A stretch of DNA of 64,000 nucleotides. Source: Cytophagales bacterium (GTDB taxonomy: Bacteria; Bacteroidota; Bacteroidia; Cytophagales; Cytophagaceae). This document shows positions 18,317 to 26,522 of this stretch, in pieces. The stretch covers positions 62,001 through 126,000 of the forward strand of contig REBA01000015.1 of NCBI GenBank assembly GCA_004294225.1. Reading direction: 5' to 3'. Both the position numbers and the translations under genes were made by a program. Each line of letters starts with the position of its first letter. Within the stretch, counting starts at the first letter, position 1. Under the pieces are notes generated by a model. The model saw nothing but the letters and a program-made list of their open reading frames with translations. It did no database searches and had not been told where the DNA came from.

Positions 18317-18967
18317 ATGAACATGGAATCTTTTATAGCAGAACTAATTATTAAGCATTTTGTTCAATATAAAGAAGATTTTTTAAATAGTTGCAAGAAT
18401 GCAAAAATACGATTTGAAGAAAGAGAATGGGATAATGACCCAGCTACTACAGCTCTGCGGCTAAAACTTTATGATTATTATATTGAAAACCTAAGTCAAG
18501 AAGTAAAAAGGCATATTGGTTTACCAAGTTTAAGCTACTGGAAAGAAATAAAAATTGCATTTAAAAACTCATTAAACAAATTTGAATTTCCTGAGCATGC
18601 TAGAAGCTTTTTTAATTCATTAACAAGAATGTTCTATTACCTAGAATATTATGAGAGAGATATTTATTTCGAACTAGAAGAAGATACCAAGAGGATTGTA
18701 GGTTTAAAAAACTTTTCTATCAATAAAAACTTAAAAGATAGTGCTCATTTTTTTTCTAAGATCAATTGGAATGTAAAACATCAAAATCTGTATTATGACA
18801 CTGAATACCTGATTCAAGCTTTGGCTGGAAATAAAAATTCTGATTTTAAAATAAATTTAGAATTTTATCCTGAATTGTTCTATCGCAATAAGAAAGCTTA
18901 TTTACTGGGCTTTCTTTATAGAAAACATAGTAACACCAAACAAACAAGAAGTGAAAAAAGCGTTTGA
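18317..18967 (+). CDS. aceK: Isocitrate dehydrogenase kinase/phosphatase AceK, N-terminal part (split gene)
   Basis: The 216 residues match the start of the AceK regulatory domain: IAELIIKHFVQYKEDFL, RFEEREW, RLKLYDYYIENL, SFFNSL and ELFYRNKKAYLLG all have direct counterparts in the family. The frame stops at 18967, where a complete AceK would go on for another 300 residues; these are found in the next frame from 18951. About 35 residues that normally link the YRNK-AYLLG strand to the FTRSYF motif are missing or replaced. It is transcribed divergently from icd, its expected substrate. It could be a natural two-polypeptide AceK, a recent frameshift, or a sequence error in the run of six A at 18954-18959. 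Confidence 0.75.
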   Translation: MNMESFIAELIIKHFVQYKEDFLNSCKNAKIRFEEREWDNDPATTALRLKLYDYYIENLSQEVKRHIGLPSLSYWKEIKIAFKNSLNKFEFPEHARSFFNSLTRMFYYLEYYERDIYFELEEDTKRIVGLKNFSINKNLKDSAHFFSKINWNVKHQNLYYDTEYLIQALAGNKNSDFKINLEFYPELFYRNKKAYLLGFLYRKHSNTKQTRSEKSV

Positions 18968-19904
18968 ATTCACAAGGTCATACTTTTGGGTATGGGCACC
19001 AGATGCGGTGGGCTTGGTAAACTATTTATCTATGTTAATGCCTTCAAAACCCAGAGAACAGTTATTTATCAATATTGGATATATCCGACATGGAAAATCA
19101 GTGATGTACCACTGTTTGATGGGGAAACTAAAAACTGGAAATACAAAAATTATATCAGCTCCTGGTGTAAAAGGCTTAGTAATGCAAGTATTTACTATAC
19201 CCAATTATCATTTAGTATTTAAGATAGTAAAAGACAAAGCAAGCCCACCTAAAAATGTAACCAAATACCATGTAAATGAACGTTACCAATTTGTGTCTCA
19301 CCACGATAGAGTAGGAAGATTAGCAGATACACAGCAATTTCATTATCTTATACTTAATAAAGAATGGTTTGATGACCAATTGCTCGATGAGCTAAGTAAG
19401 CAATCCTCAGAAGAAGTTCTATTAGAAAATGAGATAGTCATCATCAAAAACGTCTATTTAGAACGTAAAATGGTTCCCCTTGATATTTATATAAAAGGAG
19501 AAGACCAAAGAAAATCAATTGAAGCAATAATAGATTATGGTAATGCGATTAAAGAACTGGCAGAGGCGAATATTTTCCCTGGAGATTTGTTAATAAAAAA
19601 CTTCGGAGTAACACCAGATGGTAGGGTAATATTTTATGATTATGACGAAATAACAAAGGTAACGGATTGCAATTTTAGAACTTTCCCAGAATATAACGAT
19701 GATGATGATATGGACTACTTCTCAGCAGAGCCAAGCTATCATGTAGCACCAGAAGATGTATTTCCCCAAGAGTTTGAAAAATTCTTAATTCCCAATGGGA
19801 CATTAAAAGATGTATTCATCAAACATCACAAAGAATTATTTACTGCAAGGTTTTGGCAAGATTTGAAAGAAGATCTAGAAATAACTAATCTAAAGGATAA
19901 ATAG
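18951..19904 (+). CDS. aceK: Isocitrate dehydrogenase kinase/phosphatase AceK, kinase/phosphatase part (split gene)
   Basis: The catalytic part of AceK, which switches isocitrate dehydrogenase off by phosphorylation and on again, steering carbon into the glyoxylate bypass. From the GTG at 18951 (317 residues): SAPGVKGLVM nucleotide loop at 69-78, Lys91 in VFKIVKD, Asp119 in HDRVGRLADT, Asp212 and Asn217 in IFPGDLLIKNFG, and Asp230/Asp232 in FYDYDE, all at family catalytic positions. The GTG overlaps the end of the first part by 17 bases, so translation may be coupled, or a +1 shift could join them. No ATG lies near the expected junction. All family motifs are intact and the frame is clean, arguing against old decay. 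Confidence 0.85.
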   Translation: MKKAFEFTRSYFWVWAPDAVGLVNYLSMLMPSKPREQLFINIGYIRHGKSVMYHCLMGKLKTGNTKIISAPGVKGLVMQVFTIPNYHLVFKIVKDKASPPKNVTKYHVNERYQFVSHHDRVGRLADTQQFHYLILNKEWFDDQLLDELSKQSSEEVLLENEIVIIKNVYLERKMVPLDIYIKGEDQRKSIEAIIDYGNAIKELAEANIFPGDLLIKNFGVTPDGRVIFYDYDEITKVTDCNFRTFPEYNDDDDMDYFSAEPSYHVAPEDVFPQEFEKFLIPNGTLKDVFIKHHKELFTARFWQDLKEDLEITNLKDK

Positions 19905-19994
19905 ATGCTTCGTAAAATAATAGTTTGAAGGATTTGCTGAATCAAGATTTTTTTAATAACCTTATTTTTTAAATAATTTATTAAGAATAATACA

Positions 19995-21062
19995 ATGTAC
20001 ACCTACACCTATTTATATCATTTCACAAATAATATTTTTCTTAAAATAGGCTGCTCAGCGAAGGATGCCGAAACAGCAACCAAAGCTCTTTTATCTGCTG
20101 ACCTTAGAGGCGTAGATTCGCATGGGATAGCAAGACTTGTCGGATATGTAAGGCTTTGGGAGGCTGGCAGAATCAATCCCAAACCTAATATAAATATTGT
20201 ACACGAAACCCCCAGCACAGCAGTAGTAAATGGAGACGCTGGACTCGGTCTAGTAGTAGCACCTGCTGCTATGCAAATCGCAATAGAAAAAGCAAAAAAT
20301 GTAGGTACAGGCTGGGTCTCTGTAAAAAACTCTAATCATTTCGGCATAGCAGGATATCATGCAATGATGGCTTTAGATAGCGATATGATAGGTATTGCTA
20401 TGACTAACGCAAGCCCACTTGTAGCTCCTACTTTTTCGATAGAAAGAATGCTAGGTACTAATCCTATTGCAGTAGCAATTCCAGCGGGCACTCAACCTCC
20501 TTTTGTAGCAGATATGGCTACCACTACTGCAGCCAACGGTAAGCTTGAAATTCTTCAACGTAAAAAACAACAAGCCCCAGACGGATGGATTCAGGATAAC
20601 AATGGAAAGGGAAGTACAAATCCTGACGAACTAAAGAATGGGGGGGCTTTGCTTCCTCTTGGTGGAGATAAAGACGGGGGCAGTCATAAAGGGTATTGTT
20701 TGGGAGCTATTGTAGATATATTCTCAGCAATTTTCTCTGGAGCGAATTATGGCCCTTGGGTTCCTCCTTTTGTAAGCTTCTTGCCAATGCCAGAAAATCC
20801 AGTAGGAGAAGGTATAGGGCATTTCTTCGGTGCAATGAGAATAGATGCCTTTAGACCTAAAGAAGAATTCAAAACAAACATGGACATCTGGATTGATAGA
20901 TTCAGAAATGCAAAACCTGTAGAAGGTGAGCCTAGTGTACTTATCCCTGGAGACCCTGAAAGAATCTGTGAAGCACATAGAATGACGAATGGAATCGAAC
21001 TTCTTCCTCCTGTGATTGATGATTTAAAAAAACTAGCAGAGCGATTTGAATTGGCTTTCTAG
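19995..21062 (+). CDS. Ldh2/malate-type NAD(P)H-dependent dehydrogenase
   Basis: A 355-residue member of the Ldh2 family (malate/L-lactate/ureidoglycolate/sulfolactate dehydrogenases), which interconverts a 2-hydroxy acid and a 2-oxo acid. Family motifs: DLRGVDSHGIARL near the N-terminus, VKNSNHFGIAGYHAM, MTNASPLVAPTF, LGTNPIAVAIPAG, and the GGDKDGGSHKGYCLG loop. Next to icd and aceK, malate is the most likely substrate, but this is inference from context. It starts 90 bases after aceK on the same strand. A seven-G run at 20640-20646 encodes part of a Gly-Gly stretch. Confidence 0.82.
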   Translation: MYTYTYLYHFTNNIFLKIGCSAKDAETATKALLSADLRGVDSHGIARLVGYVRLWEAGRINPKPNINIVHETPSTAVVNGDAGLGLVVAPAAMQIAIEKAKNVGTGWVSVKNSNHFGIAGYHAMMALDSDMIGIAMTNASPLVAPTFSIERMLGTNPIAVAIPAGTQPPFVADMATTTAANGKLEILQRKKQQAPDGWIQDNNGKGSTNPDELKNGGALLPLGGDKDGGSHKGYCLGAIVDIFSAIFSGANYGPWVPPFVSFLPMPENPVGEGIGHFFGAMRIDAFRPKEEFKTNMDIWIDRFRNAKPVEGEPSVLIPGDPERICEAHRMTNGIELLPPVIDDLKKLAERFELAF

Positions 21063-21134
21063 AAATTCAGCAATTACAAAATGAATGATTGCGATATTGT
21101 TGAAAATAACTAAATTTAAATAAAAAACAAGAAA

Positions 21135-21542
21135 ATGAATTTGGCTTTAATAAAACAAAAAATAACACGATTTTTCCTATTTCTGTTGATTATCTTCCTA
21201 GTGGTGTCAATCGCAATTATATTATTCTTCAGTTTTGCAAATTATAGCGTAGGAGACAGGGCTGGAACAATTATGAAATTGAGTGAGAAAGGTTATGTTT
21301 TCAAAACTAATGAAGGGGAATTAAACCTCGGAATGGTTTATGTAGAAGGCTCAGAAACTAGTGTCAATAAATCTATCTGGAATTTTTCTTTAAGTAACAA
21401 TACAGAGCTTATTAACAAAATGCGTCAAGCAATGCTCAGTGGTGAAAGGGTTAGGTTGACCTACAAAGAAAAATATTTTCAGCTTCCTTGGAAAGGTGAA
21501 ACAAAATATTTAGTTACCGAAATGGAAATTGAAAGAAAATAA
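21135..21542 (+). CDS. Single-pass membrane protein, conserved hypothetical
   Basis: A 135-residue protein with one N-terminal transmembrane helix (about 11-36) and a short beta-rich outer part containing SVGDRAGTIMKLSEKGYVFKT and GELNLGM. This signature belongs to a Bacteroidota family sometimes carried in databases under the wrong name '6-phosphogluconate dehydrogenase'; it has no dehydrogenase features. The function is unknown. It follows the dehydrogenase gene by 72 bases and ends 17 bases from the convergent glucosidase gene. Confidence 0.7.
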   Translation: MNLALIKQKITRFFLFLLIIFLVVSIAIILFFSFANYSVGDRAGTIMKLSEKGYVFKTNEGELNLGMVYVEGSETSVNKSIWNFSLSNNTELINKMRQAMLSGERVRLTYKEKYFQLPWKGETKYLVTEMEIERK

Positions 21543-21559
21543 CTATTTCCCTAGATAGA

Positions 21560-22951
21560 CTATTCCATCCTATTGGTTTCTTCTAAAAACTCCTTATACC
21601 ACCAGCCCGAGGCTTTGATAGTTCTTTGCTGAGTTTTAAAATCTACATATATTATTCCAAACCTAGGATGAAAGCCTTCAGCCCATTCAAAGTTGTCTTT
21701 TAGTGTCCATATAAAATAACCCTCTACCTTTACGCCCTCTTCTTTTGCTTTTAGCAGCTCTTTTAAATAATTCTGTAAAAACTCTTTTCTATGATGATCT
21801 TCTACACTTCCATCATCATTGGCATAATCAGTAAAAGCAGCACCATTTTCAGTAATGTAGATTTTTTTTATTCCCTCATAAGCATCATACTTTTTTAGAA
21901 TATGGTAAATAGAAGATGGATAAACTTCCCAATTCATCAATGTTGTAGGAACTTTTCTTTTGGTTGCTTTTACAATAGATGCTCTTAAATATGGGGTAAA
22001 ATAAGAATGCTTTACTATTTCTCGTGTATAATTTTGAATGCCTATAAAATCAAAATCAAATTTCATCAATTTATCATCATTTGCTAAAATATATTTTTCA
22101 ATCTTTCTTAATGCAGGTAGATCTTGTGTAGGATAGCCAAGACCTAGAGTTGGTTCAATAAATAGTCTATTAAGAAGTGCGTCTACCCTTTTGGCTGCAA
22201 GAATATCTTTCTCTTTATTCGAATAAGGCTCTATGTGCGAACAAGAAAAAGTGGTTCCTATATTTGCTTGAGGGCAAATAGCTCGAATAGTCCTAGCACC
22301 TTCTGCCATTGCTAATACCGCATGATGTGCCGCAGGTAGAAAATTACTCATACCTCTCCTGCCTGGTGCGTGAACACCCAGAAAATAGCCTGCTCCAGTA
22401 AATACCATTGGCTCATTAAGCACCATCCAATTCTTTACTTTATCTCCATATTGCTGTACACAAATAGCAACGAAATCTACAAACCATGACACTATATCTC
22501 TATTGGTCCATCCGCCTTTAAGTTCTAGTGCATGAGGCAAATCCCAGTGATAGAGGGTTACCCAAGGTTCTATGCCTAAACTCAAACATTCATCTATTAG
22601 CCTATCATAATAGGCTATACCCATTGCATTAACTTGCCCTGTACCCTGAGGAAGAATTCTTGGCCATGAAATAGAAAAGCGAAAGTTAGGAATACTAAGC
22701 TGTTGAATTAACTGTAAATCATCAGAACTTCTATGATAGAAATCACAAGCAATATTACCATTCTGATTATTGAATACCTTTCCTTTTTTATTGGTAAATA
22801 CATCCCAAATAGAAAGTCCTTTACCATCTTTATCATGAGCACCTTCTATTTGATAGGCGGATACAGACACACCCCATTGAAATTCATTACCAAATTTTTT
22901 TCTTTGAAGCGGAGAAATGCCGTCTTTTATAAACTCTGAAGAAATATTCAT
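21560..22951 (-). CDS. Glycoside hydrolase family 1 beta-glucosidase
   Basis: Cleaves beta-glucosides, and possibly galactosides, from short sugars by a retaining mechanism. The acid/base is Glu180 in VLNEP and the nucleophile Glu368 in YITENG. Other GH1 hallmarks are SAYQIEGAH, RFSISWPRILPQG, TLYHWDLPHALE, and the aglycone end YFIWTLKDNFEWAEGF. There is no signal peptide, so it acts in the cytoplasm on imported oligosaccharides. 463 residues is the family's usual length. It ends an apparent minus-strand run of genes beginning at 26402. Confidence 0.93.
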   Translation of the reverse strand: MNISSEFIKDGISPLQRKKFGNEFQWGVSVSAYQIEGAHDKDGKGLSIWDVFTNKKGKVFNNQNGNIACDFYHRSSDDLQLIQQLSIPNFRFSISWPRILPQGTGQVNAMGIAYYDRLIDECLSLGIEPWVTLYHWDLPHALELKGGWTNRDIVSWFVDFVAICVQQYGDKVKNWMVLNEPMVFTGAGYFLGVHAPGRRGMSNFLPAAHHAVLAMAEGARTIRAICPQANIGTTFSCSHIEPYSNKEKDILAAKRVDALLNRLFIEPTLGLGYPTQDLPALRKIEKYILANDDKLMKFDFDFIGIQNYTREIVKHSYFTPYLRASIVKATKRKVPTTLMNWEVYPSSIYHILKKYDAYEGIKKIYITENGAAFTDYANDDGSVEDHHRKEFLQNYLKELLKAKEEGVKVEGYFIWTLKDNFEWAEGFHPRFGIIYVDFKTQQRTIKASGWWYKEFLEETNRME

Positions 22952-22964
22952 TAAAAATGGGGAA

Positions 22965-23957
22965 TTAGTCTTTCCAATATTTTTTTAAAATTGCACACAC
23001 AATATTTTCTGTTTCGTCAGGAAAATCTACTTGTATTTTTTGTTTATTAAGCACCCATTGTTGTATGTCGGGAACATATTTCTTTTTTAAACTTTTGATT
23101 ACAGGAATCCCCATCTTCTTTAATGCTGCTGCATTGCATTGTTGCTCAAATTGATTTTTCATTGGAATAACCATAAGTTTCTTTTGTAAATAAAGAGCTT
23201 CTGCTGGTGTTTCAAAACCTGCACCACATAATATCCCTATGCTATTGACCATACTTTTTATAAATGCATCGCTATTAATAGGAGAAATAATGATGTTACC
23301 AACAATTTTTTTTTGATGATTGTGCTTTGAGAAGACTTCCCACTTTATATCTTCTAGCTCGCTGAGCACTTTTATAATCTTCTCGTCATCATAAGATGGT
23401 AGATATACTGTATAATGATTACCGATTTTAGGTTTCAACATTCTAATTTCATTCCGAACCACAGGTGTAAAAATGTTGTTATCATATTTTTCAAAATGAA
23501 ATCCATATCTATCTGCTACAGGAGCATAGGTTTTAAGAACTAGTAAGCCCATTGGGTCGAGAATTTTAGGCTTAGGGGCTTTGCTTGAAATTACAGCACT
23601 TTGATGACTAAGGCCAATACAAGCAATCTTCTGACGGTATGCTGCCCATGCAGAAATAGGCTCAAAGTCATTAATCACTAAGTCATATTCTGATAAATCC
23701 AAAGATTTAACCTCAGTTAAAAACCGTTTGATATTATTTTTTTTATAGGTATTCACTAAATCTACACCTCCAGATTTACCAAAAATAAATCCCAAGCCTT
23801 TGAAACGATAATTAACCTCAAAGGGAATTTCTAAATCTGCCTGAGTCCCGCTAATTAGGGTATGAGTAGTAGAATATTTTTTTAGAATTGGAACTATTTC
23901 AATAGCCCTGCTGAGATGCCCATTACCAGTGCCCTGAATGGCATAAAGTATTTTCAT
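22965..23957 (-). CDS. Glycosyltransferase of the MurG/GT28-like type
   Basis: A 330-residue cytoplasmic glycosyltransferase of the GT-B fold. The N-terminal loop is YAIQGTGNGHLSRAIE, where GxGH faces the acceptor, and the nucleotide-sugar side is seen in LCGAGFETPAEALYLQKKLMVIP. This arrangement is shared with MurG and with a Bacteroidota family named from teichoic-acid-related proteins (Glyco_trans_1_3). The acceptor is unknown. The gene starts two bases after the stop of a 41-residue ORF that itself starts two bases after the phosphoesterase gene, so the three probably form one operon. Confidence 0.8.
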   Translation of the reverse strand: MKILYAIQGTGNGHLSRAIEIVPILKKYSTTHTLISGTQADLEIPFEVNYRFKGLGFIFGKSGGVDLVNTYKKNNIKRFLTEVKSLDLSEYDLVINDFEPISAWAAYRQKIACIGLSHQSAVISSKAPKPKILDPMGLLVLKTYAPVADRYGFHFEKYDNNIFTPVVRNEIRMLKPKIGNHYTVYLPSYDDEKIIKVLSELEDIKWEVFSKHNHQKKIVGNIIISPINSDAFIKSMVNSIGILCGAGFETPAEALYLQKKLMVIPMKNQFEQQCNAAALKKMGIPVIKSLKKKYVPDIQQWVLNKQKIQVDFPDETENIVCAILKKYWKD

Positions 23958-23959
23958 AC

Positions 23960-24085
23960 TTAATGCTTTCTGCCCTCCTGAATAGTTGGCATAGTGATAT
24001 TATGAATTTGATAATAATAAAATTTTATCAACTCAATAAGAACAATATCTTGAAGATAGTTATATAAATCTTTAATCACTTTCAT
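23960..24085 (-). CDS. Small ORF, 41 aa, wedged between phosphoesterase and glycosyltransferase genes
   Basis: An ATG at 24085 opens 41 codons ending TAA at 23962-23960. It starts two bases after the stop of the LpxH-like gene and ends two bases before the ATG of the glycosyltransferase, so it fills the 130-base gap almost exactly. That spacing is typical of a real, translationally coupled gene. The peptide begins MKVIKDLYNYLQDIVLIELI, is amphipathic to hydrophobic in its middle, with a run of three Tyr, and ends polar and basic. I recognise no family. A chance ORF is possible, but unlikely with this fit on both sides. Confidence 0.6.
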   Translation of the reverse strand: MKVIKDLYNYLQDIVLIELIKFYYYQIHNITMPTIQEGRKH

Positions 24086-24087
24086 AG

Positions 24088-24963
24088 TTACATGGTTTTA
24101 AAGTTGGAAACTTTTTTTAACTGTAAATAATCTTTTAATTGAATAATATCTAAGTCTTTCAGATCTTTATCCTCCTCCTCCTCATCAGACTCATCTTCAC
24201 TAGCTTTATCTAAATCTTTCCAGTCTTTAACTGGATAATAAATAATGTTCCAATTTCCGTTGACATCTTCACTGAGTGCGCTCAATGATTCTACCCAATC
24301 ACCAGAATTCATATAAATAATATCGTCTATCATCTTCAATGCTGGTTGATGAATATGACCACATATAATTCCGTCACATTTTTTTATTCTAGCAAGAGTA
24401 GCCAACTGTTCTTCAAAATCTCCGATATAAGAAACTGCGGTTTTTACCTTAGCTTTTATTGCTTGGGAAAGCGAATAATAGGGCAAACCTCTCTTTAATC
24501 GATAATTGTTATAACGTTGGTTCAGCCACAATAAAAAAGTATACCCAACATCACCTAATTTAGCTATCCACTTCAGATTAGTAGTTATAGAATCAAATAC
24601 ATCTCCATGGACTATGTAAAATTTTTTATCTCCTGAATCAAGAATATAATCTCTCTGAACAGAAAGATTTCCAAATTTTATAGGAATAATTGTATCCAGA
24701 AAATCATCGTGATTACCTCGAAGATAAATCACTTCAGTATTCTGATCGCTCATCATCTTTAAAATTCGCTTAAAAAACTTTGTATGATGTTTCTTCCACG
24801 AACCAGATTTTCTCAACTGCCAACCATCGATAATATCTCCATTTAGGATTAATTTTTCGCAGGTGTTATTTTTCAAGAACTGAACAACTTGCTTTGCCTT
24901 ACTGCCAGCGGTTCCCAGATGGATATCTGAAAGAATAAGTGTTTTATGGTGTTTGGTCGTCAT
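24088..24963 (-). CDS. LpxH-like metallophosphoesterase (UDP-2,3-diacylglucosamine diphosphatase family)
   Basis: Calcineurin-type phosphoesterase of 291 residues. Metal-binding motifs appear in order: SDIHLG (Asp13, His15), NGDIIDGW, RGNHDD, VHGD and GHIHQP. The D-x-H-LG start with the SGSWKKHH and LRGNHDD spacing resembles LpxH, which removes UMP during lipid A synthesis, but some relatives are of unknown substrate. The C-terminus has an acidic stretch rich in Asp and Glu not found in classical LpxH. An in-frame TTG at 24978 exists; the ATG at 24963 is the better start. It sits upstream of the 41-aa ORF and a glycosyltransferase, consistent with an envelope role. Confidence 0.78.
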   Translation of the reverse strand: MTTKHHKTLILSDIHLGTAGSKAKQVVQFLKNNTCEKLILNGDIIDGWQLRKSGSWKKHHTKFFKRILKMMSDQNTEVIYLRGNHDDFLDTIIPIKFGNLSVQRDYILDSGDKKFYIVHGDVFDSITTNLKWIAKLGDVGYTFLLWLNQRYNNYRLKRGLPYYSLSQAIKAKVKTAVSYIGDFEEQLATLARIKKCDGIICGHIHQPALKMIDDIIYMNSGDWVESLSALSEDVNGNWNIIYYPVKDWKDLDKASEDESDEEEEDKDLKDLDIIQLKDYLQLKKVSNFKTM

Positions 24964-25035
24964 TGAGATTTTTAACAAATAAACGAATTACTTGTAAATC
25001 CAATGTGATTAGATTGTTAAGAAATTATAAAGTTT

Positions 25036-25764
25036 TTATGGTCTAGAGATTTTAAAGATATTGTCAATTATAGATAAGGCTATATACAATATTATAATTA
25101 TAGGCAAAGCAAAAAGTTGGTAGAATAAAATAAGAAATAAAGAAAACCCAACAAGTAGGTATTTCATTTGGTTATAGCGCCATTGGAAATTTTTAAATTT
25201 CAATGCAATCAATGGTACAGGTGCTACTAGCATAAATGCTGATAATACAGAAATAAAGACAAGTGCCCATTGAATAATTATAGATTGAGAGAGCCAAAAA
25301 GAATAAAAATATTTTGAATTCAATATCAAAGGGAAAGCACCTAAAAACATAGCATTGGCAGGTGTAGGAAGACCAATAAATTGCTCACTTTGTCTTGTAT
25401 CAATATTAAATTTTGCTAGACGAAGTGCTGAAAATACAGGAATAATCAATGCAACATAAGTAAGCTTGTTTGGAACAAATACACTGCTGGTTATATCAAA
25501 ACCTATTAAATAAAACATGATAAAACCAGGTAAAGCTCCAAAAGTAACCATATCTGCAAGCGAATCTAATTCCTTACCTATGGGCGACTGAACCTTTAGA
25601 AGTCTAGCCACAAAACCATCGAAGAAATCTAAAACTCCTGCTAAAAGAATAAGCCAATAAGCATGAATAGGTCTATTGTTGAATACTTCAATAATTCCTA
25701 CACAACCACAAACTAAGTTTCCACAGGTAATTGCATTGGGCAGATGCTTAAAAATTATTCTCAT
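25036..25764 (-). CDS. pssA: CDP-diacylglycerol-serine O-phosphatidyltransferase
   Basis: Makes phosphatidylserine, the precursor of phosphatidylethanolamine, at the inner membrane. The CDP-alcohol phosphotransferase signature D-G-x2-A-R-x8-G-x3-D-x3-D is complete at Asp49, Gly50, Ala53, Arg54, Gly63, Asp67 and Asp71. About six to eight hydrophobic segments follow, and 242 residues fits the type II enzyme. Its ATG (25764-25762) overlaps the stop of the MBL-fold gene by one base, so the two are co-translated. Confidence 0.92.
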   Translation of the reverse strand: MRIIFKHLPNAITCGNLVCGCVGIIEVFNNRPIHAYWLILLAGVLDFFDGFVARLLKVQSPIGKELDSLADMVTFGALPGFIMFYLIGFDITSSVFVPNKLTYVALIIPVFSALRLAKFNIDTRQSEQFIGLPTPANAMFLGAFPLILNSKYFYSFWLSQSIIIQWALVFISVLSAFMLVAPVPLIALKFKNFQWRYNQMKYLLVGFSLFLILFYQLFALPIIIILYIALSIIDNIFKISRP

Positions 25765-26402
25765 TAGTCTCTTAGAAATGGGTTAAAATTCTTCTCTCTA
25801 CCAATTATAGTCTTTGGTCCATGACCTGGAAATATTATCGTGTCATCGCCCAATGGATATAAGACTTCTTTGATACTTGTAATAAGTTGTCCCATATTAC
25901 CCCCAGGCAAATCAGCTCTCCCGACGCTACCAGCAAACAAAACATCTCCTACTATACAACTATTAGATGCTTTATGATAAAAAGCAATATGCCCTGGTGC
26001 ATGCCCTGGTACAAACAATATTTCTAAAACTATATTTCCTTCACAAATAGATTCGCCAGCTGCTATATAGCCATCAGGCAACTGCTCTTGATATAAGGGC
26101 ATTCCGTACATTGGAGCATATGTCTTTACTGCCATAAGGGTTGATTCGTCTCCTTTATAAATTTTCAAAGGTATATTGTACTTACTTTTTAAAAAATAAT
26201 TCCCCAAAACATGGTCTATATGGCTATGAGTATTCAAAAGTAATTTTGGTTTCAATTGATTAGATTCAATAAAACTGGTAAGCTCCATCTGCTCTTCTTT
26301 ATCATAACATCCCGCATCAATAATAATACAAGCTTTGGTTTCGTCCCAAAGCAAATAGGTGTTTTCTTGAAGTGCATTAAAAGTAAAAACTTGAATATTC
26401 AT
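25764..26402 (-). CDS. MBL-fold metallo-hydrolase (glyoxalase II-like)
   Basis: A 212-residue metallo-beta-lactamase-fold hydrolase. Metal ligands: THSHIDH (HxHxDH), GHAPGH, then GDVLFAGSVGRADLPGG and FPGHGP. Relatives act as hydroxyacylglutathione hydrolases or thioesterases; the substrate cannot be fixed from sequence. It lacks the C-terminal extension of true glyoxalase II. It precedes pssA with a one-base stop/start overlap. A TAnnTTTG box (TATCTTTG, minus strand at 26455-26448) lies 46 bases upstream but without a matching TTG. Confidence 0.85.
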   Translation of the reverse strand: MNIQVFTFNALQENTYLLWDETKACIIIDAGCYDKEEQMELTSFIESNQLKPKLLLNTHSHIDHVLGNYFLKSKYNIPLKIYKGDESTLMAVKTYAPMYGMPLYQEQLPDGYIAAGESICEGNIVLEILFVPGHAPGHIAFYHKASNSCIVGDVLFAGSVGRADLPGGNMGQLITSIKEVLYPLGDDTIIFPGHGPKTIIGREKNFNPFLRD

Positions 26403-26522
26403 ATTTAAAATTGATTTAAAATAAGTATCTACATTAATTCATCGGCTCAAAGATAAATATTATTTATATTAAGCTAGAACAACAATTAGATTTAAGTAAA
26501 TTAATCTATTATTTTAGCATCA

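Noticed and set aside
18951-18967. Programmed +1 frameshift joining the aceK parts
   Set aside because: No recognised shift signal such as a rare codon or stop slip like prfB; independent initiation at GTG or a homopolymer error explains it equally well.
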